Source of the DNA: Salvator merianae
Taxonomy: Eukaryota; Chordata; Lepidosauria; Squamata; Teiidae
Direction of reading: 5' to 3'
DNA: 64,000 nucleotides
Assembly: GCA_003586115.2 (NCBI GenBank)
Contig: QVOM02000126.1
Coordinates: forward strand, 4,126,683-4,190,682
In this document: positions 23,099 to 33,965 of the stretch, in pieces
Numbering within the stretch: position 1 is the first letter of the stretch
Layout of the letters: each line of letters starts with the position of its first letter
Program-made: the position numbers and the translations under genes
The notes under the pieces: generated by a model
Database searches by the model: none
The model's input: the letters and a program-made list of their open reading frames with translations, nothing else
Told to the model about the DNA's origin: nothing

Positions 23099-23471
23099 CT
23101 TCTGGTAGACTGGAGATATATCAGCATGTCTAAAGCTGCCTTGGTGATTCTGCAGCATAAACAGATTTCCTAGTACACAGTTCTGACTCTTAGCTAGGAC
23201 ATTACTTTTGGAAAAAACTAGAAAAATACTTCAGTCACACAGGTCAGCCTTGCAGAAGGCACCAGAGTGGGCATGTAAAAAGCATGCATATTTCAGGTGT
23301 TCACAAAGAAAAAGGCGTGAGTATATGAGGCTCTTTATGACTCATTTAAGAATGTTATGCAGTCGCTGGGAGTTTTACACATGACATCTGGATGAAGTTT
23401 TTGACATCTGTCCATCATGGCTTTTTAAGACTAAAGAAAGCGTGTCAGGACCAAGCAATCGTTTTACAGAC

Positions 23472-23672
23472 CTGGCAGCACATCAGGCCTTCCTGCAGAT
23501 TCTTTCTCCAGTTCTCAAGCAAAAGATTTGCCTTCTCCCAGCGCAAATTGACCCGCCGAAGTCTGTTCTGAAGTTCTTTGGATCCCGTGCTGTCTCCTTG
23601 CTTGAACTCCTTGCTTGTCAGATTAACAGAGAGCACGAGCGCCTTGTGGTGATCGAAGGCTTTAAGCATATC
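23472..23672 (-). CDS. SYNE2: SYNE2 window exon 14, final spectrin-like unit
   Basis: The exon encodes 67 residues, DMLKAFDHHKALVLSVNLTS...NLQEGLMCCQ, in phase 0-0. The acceptor is ctccacag|GATATG and the donor CAG|gtctgt. It contains helices two and three of the spectrin-like unit, including LRWEKANLLLENW. Splice sites and length agree with the codon count. Confidence 0.95.
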
Positions 23673-24283
23673 CTGTGGAGCAAAAGGAAGATTAGGATTT
23701 GATGTAAAATAAATAATTCACTCTCTTGGCAAGGTTGAAGCAGCCACTAGAAAAATCCCTGTTCTGCATCTTCACTTAAGGAGAGAGCCCTAAGTGCACA
23801 ACCCCACAAACATTTCATGATCTAACAAGAAGATATGTCAGCTAGGGATGGTCCAAGACAATAGGTGTAGCTTCAGCTGAAAGCTTCTCTCCTCGGTCTG
23901 CCATTTGTCTTCACTAAAATCACCAGGAGAAGAGGAAGATGAGGCTCCACCTCTGCCATTTGTGCTTAGAGGCAAGCATTGTGGCTTGTTGAACAGTCAG
24001 CTGAGGTTGCCTCCAGGCAGCAAGAGGCAATGCGGGATCTAAACAGGATCCTACAATTACCTCTTGCCATACCCTGGAGAGATGTGAGGAGCAAGCCCTC
24101 GCTTACTTTGACATCTGACAAGGAATTTTTACGATTGGGCCAGCTGGAGATACCAGAAGCCAGCCTTGCTGTGATCCAAACAACGGGCTTACTGGTTCAG
24201 GCCCGCCGGTTTGGATCGCAGTGAGGTAGTGCAGAGAAGCTCTATAATTCCCACGGTCCTTACTCTGTTTAACAAAAACATAA
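23673..24283. other. SYNE2 intron, unassigned
   Basis: Nothing recognisable in this stretch. Confidence 0.35.
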
Positions 24284-24590
24284 AAGAAGAAGAAGAACAA
24301 CAACAACAACAACTTGGTTTTTATACCCTGCTTTTCTCGGCCGAAGCTGACTCAAAGCGGCTTACAAGGTTATTTTTCACCCGAAGGCTTACATCTGTCT
24401 ATCTTCCGCATCACACAATGTGATGCTCCCTATTTATCTACTTGCAATTACTTGCTTTCGAACAGCTAGGCTGGCTGGAGCTAGAGGCCAGTAGAGGGCG
24501 CTCATCCCCTCTACACGGCAGACAAGGGCCTCGAACTCCGATCCTCCTATTGGAAGATCAGAGCCTTAGCCTTCTGCGCCACCGTGGCTC
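24284..24590 (-). mobile_element. Family S SINE
   Basis: Antisense copy with tail gaagaagaagaacaacaac at the low-coordinate end and head ctgcgccaccgtggctc at the other. Confidence 0.85.
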
Positions 24591-25040
24591 AGTGGAAACA
24601 AATGATGACAATGTGATGTCCTGCTCACATTGCACTCCTGCCCTTGATTCATTCTGCCTTTCCTCAAGTATCTGCATATGCTGTACAAGGGCTGCTGAGA
24701 ACAAGGGTAAGAACTAAAGGAAAGCACCAAGGGACTCTTAACTTGGGGCCAGAATACCTGCCTGACCTCTTGCATGGGAGGAGCACCTCACTGATTTCTC
24801 TGTCTTTTATTTCACTTTCTCTTGGTACAAGAGTTTGGTATATAATTTTATTTAATTGCAGGTATATTAAATTGAGCATTATTTTTGGTGAGGGGGAATG
24901 GTAGTATATAAGCGACGACAGTAAACATTAAACACAGACCCACAAAGTAAACACTCAAAGGGAGAGACAGAAAACCACAGGCTCTGGGCAGAGCAGGTAG
25001 CCCTGGCCCTCCATCCCTGCAAAGAAATAACTCAGTTTAG

Positions 25041-25281
25041 GGGCCTTTCCACACCTAACTTTGTCCCAGTCCAGCGGAAGGCATGGTCCCCTTCATGGCC
25101 TCTTGCTTCCGCATGCTGATGTGGAACAGAAAGGCCACGCCCCCTGCCAGTCTGCATTGGACAAAGAATGACCATGTGATCTTTGGGGTTGGGGTACACC
25201 TGGACCCTTCAGCTGCTGGATTGCTGCAGCTTGACCTTGTCTTACTGGAATGGTCCAGTTAAGGTAAGTGCGGAAAGGCCC
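25041..25281. mobile_element. MITE with GGGCCTTTCC terminal inverted repeats
   Basis: Starts gggcctttccacacc and ends aagtgcggaaaggccc. Non-coding. Ends 41 bp from exon 13. Confidence 0.65.
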
Positions 25282-25322
25282 TGTGTCGACTGTAAGCTGA
25301 GAATGCCACATTATCTACTCAC

Positions 25323-25534
25323 TTTGAGCTTCTTGACTCTTTGCTCTATGTCTGGGATGCTGGTGGCTGGTTCTGCTTCCTGCAACTTTTCCAGTTCCTC
25401 TTCCATTTTATCCAGCCAGGCATTGATATTGCTGAGGTCCAAGTTCAGTTGCTGCCACTGCTGTACGCTCTGCTTCACTCTTAGCTTCTTGCTCAGGTCT
25501 TGGGCTTGAATGAGCTCCCATCGCTCGAGGCCTC
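25323..25534 (-). CDS. SYNE2: SYNE2 window exon 13, start of final spectrin-like unit
   Basis: GA plus 70 codons encode (G)GLERWELIQAQDLSKKL...DIEQRVKKLK. The acceptor is aacttcag|GAGGCC and the donor AAA|gtgagt; it is 212 bp, phase 1-0. RWELIQAQ and the AWLDKMEEELEKLQ helix match the first helix of the last spectrin-like unit before the KASH domain. A MITE with a GGGCCTTTCC terminus (25041-25281) ends 41 bp past the donor. Confidence 0.95.
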
Positions 25535-25879
25535 CTGAAGTTTGTTGCACCAATTATTCACATTTCTAAAAACCTTTGGAACAGGACTCAAAGGAATACT
25601 TGTTGGAGCAAACAAGCTCCAACATCAAAAGAAAAAAAGGTTGGGCATGTTTCTGATTGTCTTTTTTTTTAAAGGAATGATGCTCCTTTACAACTAATAT
25701 GCTACTAATTATCTGATAGTAAATACATATTTTAAGAAGCAAGAGATTGGGAGCTTCTGAGTTCTAAGCATTCCATTTACAAGTTCTTCTGAACTATGGC
25801 TGTTTTTTTTTAATTCAGCATAAAACAATCCAATACATAGAGATTTTCTAAGAACAGCAACTGGTACACTTTATAATCA

Positions 25880-26155
25880 GGCCTTTTTGCACTTGTTGCC
25901 TAGTGAGTGTGCAGACACTCACGAGGCAAGTGCCTCCCCACCACATGGTGGCCCACGCGATCGGGAGCAGACTCCAGCTACTCCCGATTGTGACTAGCTG
26001 TGGAGCACTTAGCCTGCTCCCAATAAAGTGTGTTTGCTTTCAGGTGCAAATGCACGTGGCCGCGCAGCGCCCCGTGGCTGTGCCCACACTACTGCATGAT
26101 TGCACCAGTGCAATCTGCGGCACAGCTGATCACCATGGCAGCAGCCTTATATTTG
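25880..26155. mobile_element. Non-autonomous DNA element family D fragment
   Basis: Starts aggcctttttgcacttg and shares the agtgagtgtgcagacactca and gggagcagactccagct blocks with family D. Confidence 0.5.
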
Positions 26156-27310
26156 ATTTTTCTATTATTCTTTTAAATATTTACTCTTAGTTTGTGGTAG
26201 TTTTATATTTTGAGACTTCATGAAAAGAATATTAAAATGAAACACCAGCATTTTGAAGCTGACTCAGCTGACTAACAGCCTGGGTAACTGAGGCAGTAAA
26301 TGCATATTCAACATTCCCAGTTACCCACCTGGCTGCAATTTTATATTCACTTTCAAAAGATTCCTTCCTCATACCATGCTACAATCTAAGTTCATTCCAG
26401 CCAGGCAATGGCAGAGGAAGATCTGTAGCCTCAGTGTGTACGAGTTGTTAGCTCAAAGGGCCTGGAGGGCATGAGGTTCACTGGAGCTGGAACAGGCAAG
26501 GGAATTAATTATCCACTGAAAGAGGTTTGCCACACACCCATTTTAATGACGCTTCAGTGCAAGTGGAAGAAGAAACTGGCACACTAGCACAGCTCCTGAT
26601 CTCATAAGGAACAGTAGTGAGCTGTAGGTTAAGAAAGGCAGGTTGGTGGGGGACGGTCGAGCCTTCCTTTGTGGTTGAGAAGGACTAAAGGGAAGATTCC
26701 CCAATCACAACCTCACCCTTCCAACACCAGATTCACTCTGTGAACTTTTGCTAATCAGAGGCTGGATAATTCTTTCCTATCCATTTTTCTCATTTTTGTT
26801 AATTTTATCTGCAGCTTCAGGTTATATCCCCTCTTCATTTTTTGTTTTTAAACTGTTCTTTTCATTTTCATTTTACTTCCTTTGACCATTTTATCTTTAA
26901 AGATGAAGAGGTGCTAGAAACTCTTCAAAATAAACTAACCTCATCTGCTTACATTGATTTTTGAATGTGTTTTGCATGTGTTTAGTTGTATTTTCCAACT
27001 CTGTAAATCACCACCTGCACTGATGGTGCTGTTTGTTGAGATAAATCAAACCACACATCTCCACACACTCAGTAAGTTAGCCCCTGTATATTCAAAGGCC
27101 CTTTCCACACTGAGCCTTGGATTGGAATATATTCCAATCCAAGGCTCACACTTTCACACCTACTGTGGAATTACTGGAGCCCCCCCCCCCCCGATCACTT
27201 TGTCTGCATGGGAAATGGCTAAGCTGATTATGTATACACATAGATATATGGCTGTGTTCATATTTATTGGAAACAAGGAAGGAAGATCACAGGAACAACT
27301 GCTAAGATAC
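26156..27310. other. SYNE2 intron, unassigned
   Basis: Includes a short foldback around 27100-27160 (ggattggaatatattccaatcc) and a C run at 27181-27192. No exon seen. Confidence 0.4.
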
Positions 27311-27431
27311 CTGGTTGTTTTTCAATAGTTGCAACACCCATGGAGCTCTGGTTATCTTGGGGTTCTTCACAAGGCAAGAACCCGGATATCTCCTTTATGC
27401 TGTCCATACTACCAGTGCTGAGTTGTTTCAC
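27311..27431 (-). CDS. SYNE2: SYNE2 window exon 12, linker
   Basis: The exon encodes 40 residues, VKQLSTGSMDSIKEISGFLP...GVATIEKQP, plus one G. The acceptor is tgttgcag|GTGAAA and the donor CCAG|gtatct; it is 121 bp, phase 0-1. Similarity to mammalian nesprin-2 is limited to the end (GxATIEKQPG compared with GLAGITEQQSG). Identification depends on phase continuity with exons 11 and 13, which is perfect. Confidence 0.85.
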
Positions 27432-27647
27432 CTGCAACACATCAACACAGAGGGCACATGAGGATATTCAGAAAGCCCATGACATCTAGCAATTCCCTTA
27501 AACACTGCACTTTTCAGGCACCTTGTAGTGCCTTTTCCACACTGTTTGGTGTGTTGCCTATAGCCTGCTTATTTCTTACATTTCTATCCTGTTTTCCTCC
27601 AAATTGCCCAGAGCAAGACAAAGGGCTCTCAGAAGAATTCTATGTTC

Positions 27648-27935
27648 TTGAACATAAGAACATAAGAGGAGCCCTGCGTATCGGCCACGACTCATCTAGT
27701 CCAGCATCCTGTTTCACACAGTGGCCTATCAATTGCTTCTGGGCATTCTCAAGCAGAAGATAAAAGCAAAACCTTTACCTGCTCCCAACTCCCTGCAAAT
27801 AGCCTTTAGAGGTATCCTGTCTGTCTCTCCAACCTGGAGGTGGTACCTAGGCATTCATTCTAGTAGCCATTGATACACCTGACCTCCGTGAATCTGTCTA
27901 ATCCATTCTTAAAGCTTTTCTGGCTGATTGCTCTC
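27648..27935 (-). mobile_element. CR1 LINE 3' end
   Basis: Antisense CR1 tail from ttgaacataagaacataaga through agtccagcatcctgtttcac to cctccgtgaatctgtctaat. Confidence 0.85.
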
Positions 27936-28796
27936 TCCACCTCTTGACCACATGAAGGGTTGATGCTGCACTGGACGCAGCATCACCCTTCTATGTCCAA
28001 CTGCAACACATACATGAGTGCTGCCCAAACGCTTGAGTGCGTGTTCACTGCTCCACTGTGAGAGCAGAAAAACTGATTTTACGGTGGAACGGGGGCAAGA
28101 TTTCTGCTGCTGCAATAGCAGCTAGAATGGATCAGTGGTGCATGGTCACTGTTGACATTGGAAGTCATCATCCTCTACATGTGGACGGTGACTCTGCAGG
28201 TAAGTCTGCTGTGAATCTGCTTCTGTATCCCATTTCAGGGCTACTGCACAGGTTTGCAGATACAGCAACTGAGCTGGGCTGATCTGAGAGGCAGTGGTTG
28301 AGCCCAGATCACCCAGAAAGGTTCACAGCTGAGCATGGTCTTTACTGCTTGTCTCCCAAATGCCATCAATTGCTCTATACATTACTCCAATCTCATTTTT
28401 TATCCCCAGTTTTCATGCCATTGCATAAAAAAACTAAACAGTTAATTATTTCCCTCCTAGCATGCATTTCTGCATCTCTTGCATCCCTTCTAACAAACCC
28501 GCCCTCTTACTGTACCTCAATCCTTTTTACCTCTGCCCATAACTCTGCCACTAAATCATTCCTACATCTCTTCTGCTTTAATACCTATTCTTGCTTGCTG
28601 CCCCCCTCCTGCATCTAATGCAAACTTCTCATCCTTCCTTTTTCCTCTCTCCCTGTCCTGTATCATAATATGACCCTACCATGGGAGTGGGGAAAAGAAT
28701 CTTGGAACTTTGCAGATGGACAATTCTATATGCATGTGCTCAGTCTGGAATGGTAGAAAAGCAGACAGCAAATGTTGGGTCCATATAATATGCTCG
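27936..28796. other. SYNE2 intron, unassigned
   Basis: 28380-28640 is pyrimidine-rich. Nothing identifiable. Confidence 0.35.
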
Positions 28797-29138
28797 TAGG
28801 GATGTGCACGAACAAAATCTGTGTGTTCGTTTCACCATCAAATTAATTGAAAAAATCCATTTTCACATTTGTTTTCGTAAAGCGATATACCATTTTTCCA
28901 ATGAAAAAAAGCCTTTTCATGAGCAAAAAACCAGTGAAACATGAACATCTGATTGAATTGTTCAACTTCACAAGCTGGAGACTGGTTCGATTCGATCGAA
29001 GTTTTGAAAATGTGAAAAAAACGTATTTTTGATTCGAAGCAAATATTCGCAAATGTGAAATCTTTGATTGAATTTGTGAAAATAAAATGAAATATTCAAT
29101 TGAATTTGGGAACACAAATCAAATTTTGCACATCTCTA
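28797..29138. mobile_element. hAT-like element with TAGGGATGTGCA ends
   Basis: Left end tagggatgtgcacgaac, right end ttttgcacatctcta; AT-rich interior. The ends match the nested pair at 62017-62981. Flanking duplication is only 5 of 8 bases, so the copy is old. Confidence 0.65.
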
Positions 29139-29283
29139 CCTGCTGGTGCTTTCCTATTTTAAATTCCTCTTCTTCCAAGCATTTTTACCTGCCTGTATGT
29201 AGATACACAATTAATGATTTGCACAGTATAAATGGCGAAATCCAGCCATGCTGTCTCTTCATAGATTTGCCTCTAAAACTTAC

Positions 29284-29423
29284 GTAGCCTGGCTTGTAAG
29301 GTGTGCTGGTCTCCGGGTTGTTCAACAGGATACTTCTAACCATCTCCCCTTGGCTATATGGATGTTTCCGGCAAACTGGGCTTTCTGGAGAGTGCCATGT
29401 GTGAGTTTCAGAAATGGATTTAC
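29284..29423 (-). CDS. SYNE2: SYNE2 window exon 11, linker
   Basis: GT plus 46 codons encode (G)KSISETHTWHSPESP...TSTPYKPGY. The acceptor is gtgcagcag|GTAAAT and the donor TAC|gtaagt; it is 140 bp, phase 1-0. Sequence is diverged from mammals except at its ends (KSIS and STPYKP-Y), typical of the disordered linker between the rod and the final spectrin-like unit. A hAT-like element (28797-29138) lies 146 bp downstream in the intron. Confidence 0.9.
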
Positions 29424-29689
29424 CTGCTGCACGACGTCGAAAAAAGGAAATGCAAAGAAAATGAGATGCTTGAAGGAGGATAAGGAGCATTTCAATCAAC
29501 CAAAAGCTTTCAGTAACAGCGGAGACCAAGTTATGACATGAAAAAAATATATGAGAAATTTGCCGTTTTCCTTGCAAAGCATGCTTGTTTGCAAATGTAT
29601 GCCAGCAGTGTTTCAAGGGTAATGGAATGAGAGTCATGCAGTTATGGGGACCCTTTTCAATCTTTTCCTGAAAATGTCTATGTTCAATT

Positions 29690-29881
29690 CAGTGGCCACC
29701 CGTTGCTTTAAGGGCGGGTGTTTGGAACCCGCGGGAAGGGGGCAATCGCTGTTTGTGGGGCCTCCGGGCCTCTGTACTGTATGAGCTGCGACAGTACGGA
29801 GGCCCGGAGGCCCCGCGAACAGCGGTCGCCCCCTTCTCACGGGTTCCGAACACTTGCCCTTAAAGCAATGGGACGCAGCTA
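29690..29881. mobile_element. Foldback MITE family A, copy 2
   Basis: Near-palindrome with ttgctttaagggcgggtg and the cgacagtacggaggcccgg centre. 7 of 8 flanking bases match (gttcaatt / gttcaatc). Confidence 0.85.
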
Positions 29882-30403
29882 GTTCAATCTGTTAAAAGAA
29901 AATGGGACGCTAAATTGCAACTCTGGGAACAAAACAAGATGAGGTGAGCTCACTTCATCTTGTCAGATTTTGAGCTCAGGCAATGAGTTGTTTAGCCTAC
30001 CATATCTTTTTGACCCCTTTTCAAGAAGAAATGCCATTTGGGTTTTCTGTCCTTAAGGATCAAAATGTCTTCAGCGGCCAACACTTTGGCAAATCCTGAG
30101 ACATTTCTGCAGTGGCAAGAGGAACAACACCTATTCCCTTTGGTTTCAGAACAAATATCCAGGGATTATTTGGGATTGCAGGTATAGGGGGCACCCTGAT
30201 TGGCCTGCCCAAGGCTGAATGGCAGAGGGATCTGATGATTACTATTATGATTTTTTATGGTAATTTCTGTATTGCCTAGACATAGTGAGGAATGGGCACA
30301 GCAAAGAAGAACACTTCGAGTGTGGTTTCGTTGGAAAAATAAATTTAGCCACCTTTGTACTGAAACAAAACCTTTTTTTCCTAAAGGTCTACCTTTGACT
30401 AGA

Positions 30404-30740
30404 GAGGGACTGTAGCTCAGTGGTAATGCAAACAGCCTGGAAAGCAAAGGGCTGCCAGTTCCATTCCCAGTCTCTCCTCGGAAGTCAGCAGTGGCAAACC
30501 ACTTCCGTATCTCTGCCTGGAAAACTGCAGAGAGGGCCCCATGGAGTCTGGGAGTGGCTGTAGCTCAGTGGTAGAGCAAACTGCCTGGAAAGCAGAGGGT
30601 TGCCAGTTCAAGCCCCAGCCTCTCCCTGAAAGTAAGCAGTAGCAAACCACTTCCATATCTCTGCCAGGAAAACTGCATAGAGGTGCCTTTGCAGTTAACC
30701 AGAAGTCAGCCATGACTCAGTGGTACTCAACAACAACATC
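30404..30740 (+). mobile_element. Two tandem Sauria-type SINE copies
   Basis: Each begins with a tRNA-like head (ctgtagctcagtggta, then gcctggaaagcaaaggg) and shares gcaaaccacttcc.tatctctgcc. The second ends gccatgactcagtggtactc and caacaacaac, which resembles the BovB 3' tail. Boundary between copies near 30553. Confidence 0.8.
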
Positions 30741-30787
30741 CCTTGACTAATTGGTAATGAAGGAAGACGTGCATCTGGTGCAACGTT

Positions 30788-30809
30788 AAAAAAAAAAAAA
30801 AAAAAAAAA
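30788..30809. repeat. Poly(A) tract
   Basis: Run of 22 adenines about 150 bp downstream (transcript sense) of the DV23 exon; on the SYNE2 strand it is a poly(T) stretch. Confidence 0.9.
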
Positions 30810-30956
30810 GGAGAGACCCCACCATGAGCCAGCTAGCGCATGGTGTTAACACAAGCAGGGAGAACCAGACACTTGCACATGAGAGAGGCGTGAGGAGCGT
30901 AGCGTGCGCCACAGTGAGACTGTCATGTTGAGACACATGCAGTAGCAGGTGCCTAC

Positions 30957-31025
30957 CAGAAGCTGCTTTCAAAGTTTTTGTGGTCATTTTAAGGTATGCC
31001 TCAGCATTTTCGGGGATTTCTACAT
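30957..31025 (-). CDS. SYNE2: SYNE2 alternatively spliced 23-residue 'DV23' exon
   Basis: This 69-bp exon encodes (D)VEIPENAEAYLKMTTKTLK... and ends with AAS and one G. The acceptor is cttttttcag|ATGTAG and the donor TCTG|gtaggc. The leading AT joins the G from exon 9 to give aspartate, and the trailing G joins exon 11 to give glycine, so the exon is a symmetric phase 1-1 cassette. In mammals the equivalent 23-residue exon in nesprin-1 and -2 is alternatively spliced, with tissue-restricted use. The main difference I notice is alanine for proline in the ENPEAY segment. Inclusion here is inferred from conservation; no transcript evidence is available. Confidence 0.9.
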
Positions 31026-31244
31026 CTGAAAAAAGAACAACATCACCAGTTTCCTTGGTGGATGAAAGAGGTCATACACACAAACACGCCCTTCTCCCAA
31101 ACCCCACGACAAGGGAATGTTAAGAACCACTCCTGCTGGACCTGGGCAAAGGTCTGTGCAAATTCAGCAACAGCTGCAAGCCAGAATGACTGGGGGAAGC
31201 TCATTACCAGGTGTTCTCCACCTTCTCTATTATCTGACATTTAT

Positions 31245-31510
31245 TAATGTATTTGCATTTATATGGCACAGTATACTCTAGGTCTCAGGACTACAATAAA
31301 CTAATACAATAAAACACAAGTAAAAGTCAATTCATTAAAGCCACAATAACAGTGTCTGAAAGGGGAGGGCAAGATACCTTTTTAACCAAAGACTACACCA
31401 AAGAGGTGCCATGCATCTAAGGGTGTACAGCAATGAGTCTAAACACACCTCAGATAAGAGGTCATTCCATAATCTGGGGGTCACCACAAAGAAGTCCCTC
31501 TCACATATGG
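31245..31510 (-). mobile_element. L2 LINE 3' end
   Basis: Antisense L2 remnants: actctaggtctcaggactac and ataatctgggggtcaccac. Confidence 0.65.
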
Positions 31511-32709
31511 TCTTGGACTATGAAAATTCCATTTAGTTATCATTGCTCAGAAAAAACATCTTTTGGTTGCTTTCCTTCATCATTCTTCTTAGTGGCTGGC
31601 TTACCCTAGCTTTTGGGAAGGGATAGCAGCGGGCAAATGAGTCACTAACAAGAGAGATAAGGGAAATAAAAAGAAGTAGGAGAGGGCAGGTAGTGACTCC
31701 TCTTCCACCGTGCCTGCGATTTCAGTTTTCTTTCAACTTCTACTGCCAGAAGATGGAGAAACCTTCTGAAGTCTCAACATGCAGCTCTCATGCTTGATTA
31801 CTGAAGTCAGGCTGTGACTGAGGGTAAATGCATTAGTATTTTGCAAATGCTCTCTGGAATAATAGAAAATGAGGTTTGCGGGCAGCTGGCAATGTATGAA
31901 AATGAATTATGGAGGGGAATCCTCTCCCCATCACCACCACCACTATAAAGTGCATTTTGTACACTATTTCTTCCTTTCTAGGACTGGACTGAACCTATTC
32001 ATTGCTCCTCATCCTCCAGAATTCCAAGTAAACTGTCACAACAAACCCTAAATGGTGGAACGTGTGCAAAGCCATTCACAGCTCAGCATGTTTCTCTTCT
32101 GGAAACTGCTTCCTGCATTCCTGGACGCAGTTAATACAGAACGAGGTGAAAGCACTTCTAGACTGCACCACATTGTACCACAGAAAAGCTACTTCTTGCA
32201 TGAAGCAAGTTAGCACTTCTACGACAACTTTGCTAAATGCTTCCCTTGATGTGCCAGCATTCTACCATCAAAGTGATGTTAGGAAAGGAAGAATTTGCCT
32301 TAGACTACATAGAATGGTATGTTCTTCTAGCCCTGTTTTGCATCCTTCCTTGGAGAGGGGACGGGGATTGAAGGTGGGACCTTCTGCACGCAAAAGGATG
32401 TCCTACAGCCCAGCTACGGTCCCTACTCGCTATTTCAAGATCTACCCTCCACACTGGTAGAGCAAAGTGGTGCAGTCCAGAGGTCCTTCCTATCAGTCGT
32501 CATGAGATAGGAAATAGGTGTCACTGAACTAGTAATGGCAGGAAAAGCCCTGGTGTTGAGATGCCTTTAGATGGCTGCATGGATGGGACTTGATCATTTC
32601 AGATTGCTGAAGCTACTACCCTTTTGAGCAGAATCTGTGGAATGGACAAGGTAGCCCCACACCTGACCTCAGCTGAGGAGAAGCAACAGGGTAGCAGGCA
32701 GGGCGTTAC
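31511..32709. other. SYNE2 intron, unassigned
   Basis: No recognisable repeat apart from a possible tRNA-like SINE scrap near 32360-32480. Confidence 0.35.
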
Positions 32710-32992
32710 CTGAAAGAGCACTGTAGTATGGCTCTTCTTCCTCATCTTCAGGAGAGGAAGAACCTCCCACATCTCCTGTGTGGTCCCACTCCAAAGGAAT
32801 GGAGTCAACGCTGACAGGCGTTTCGCAGCCTGATCTCTCGTGAACCAGGGCTGGGGGCACAAGGTGACAGAGAGTGGGCTGGGTTGGTGGAGACTCCTGT
32901 ATGACCTTTTTGTGCCACAGATCATTCTGGATCCCTCTCGAGTCTTCTGTTTCAGTCTCATTTTCAGAGCTCTCTTTTTCGTCATCTAAACC
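32710..32992 (-). CDS. SYNE2: SYNE2 window exon 9, acidic linker
   Basis: The exon encodes 94 residues, GLDDEKESSENETETEDSRG...EEEPYYSALS, plus one G. The acceptor is tgttttag|GGTTTA and the donor TCAG|gtaacg; it is 283 bp, phase 0-1. The composition is Glu, Asp and Ser rich and looks disordered, with a conserved block HERSGCETPVSVDSIPLEWD and an acidic run before PYYSALS. In mammalian nesprin-2 this linker separates the main spectrin rod from the last spectrin-like unit. Its phase-1 end allows exon 10 to be included or skipped without changing frame. Confidence 0.95.
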
Positions 32993-33214
32993 CTAAAACA
33001 AAGGAGGAGGAGAAGGGTATTATTGCTGATCTGAATTATTGACTTAGAGTACAGAGTAAGTAGCCTGACTTTTGTCAAATGTAGTTCCAGAATCTTCTTT
33101 CAGGTTTTGCTCACCCAGAAATCCGCTCCTTGCTTCGTTTTATTTCTAGTAGATTTCAATTAACAAAAACACTTTGGGCTTCCCTTGGAATGGTGTTTTC
33201 ACTATTGTTAGTGT

Positions 33215-33345
33215 ATCATAGTGGCTAAAGTGCCAAACCAGAACCTGAAAGTTCAGGGTTCAAATCCACACTCTGCCACCGAAGGTCAATAGGTGACCTG
33301 GGCCAGTCATACGCTGAGATCACATAGAACAAAAAAAGCAGCTCA
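33215..33345 (+). mobile_element. tRNA-derived SINE relic
   Basis: The sequence catagtggctaaagtgccaa, cagggttcaaatccacactc (B-box-like) and ataggtgacctgggccagtc resembles the common squamate SINE. Confidence 0.6.
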
Positions 33346-33365
33346 GAAGTGCTTGGGACAGTAGC

Positions 33366-33490
33366 ATGAGGCGTAGGAACATAAGAAAAACCCTGCTGGA
33401 TCAGGCATGGCCCATGCAGTACAGCATTTCAAACAAGACCAGATGCTGTACTAGATGGGCTGTGGCCTAATCCAGCAGGGATTTTCTTCT
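33366..33490. mobile_element. Inverted pair of CR1 3' tails
   Basis: Left arm aagaaaaaccctgctggatc...agtacagcat and right arm ...atgctgtactagatgggctg...atccagcagggattttctt are inverted copies of about 45 bp. Confidence 0.7.
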
Positions 33491-33965
33491 GGGCCCTTTC
33501 TACACTTATCTTAGTTCAATAGTACGATCCCTCATAGTCCCCTTCTGGGCCTCATCGGTCCACACCGTGAGGCCCTGCTCTCCACTGGTACACTCTGTCT
33601 ACAAAGGACTGAATGTGATTCAGATCAAGTGGCCTTGATCTGGATCACCAGTAGGCCTATTTAAACAAGTCGACCAGTGGAGCAGTGGGTCATGGTTGAG
33701 AACTCAGAGGCATGCAGAAGATGCCTCCCATGTTTGGGACTACCAGAGGATCCGCTGTGGTGGATCACCAAAGCATGTCACTGAAATGGGTTCCTAGCCC
33801 TTGGAGCCCTGCCCCAAAGCTCACACCAGTGTGGGGGCTGATTTGGATCAGCACCGTCATGTAGACAGCACTGCTCCAGACCACATCTTTTTGTGGTCTG
33901 AACTGGTAGGCCTGGCTGGTCCTGATCCACTGGATTGGACCATGGACTGTAGCGATATTACCCAC
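33486..33965. mobile_element. Non-autonomous DNA element family E, copy 2
   Basis: Starts gggccctttctacactt; shares ctgaaatgggttcc and gtgggggctgatttgga with 9797-10318. Confidence 0.6.

Noticed and set aside
30404..30480. tRNA gene
   Set aside because: The A-box-like and B-box-like motifs belong to a SINE; no complete cloverleaf or terminator is present, and the same body recurs elsewhere.
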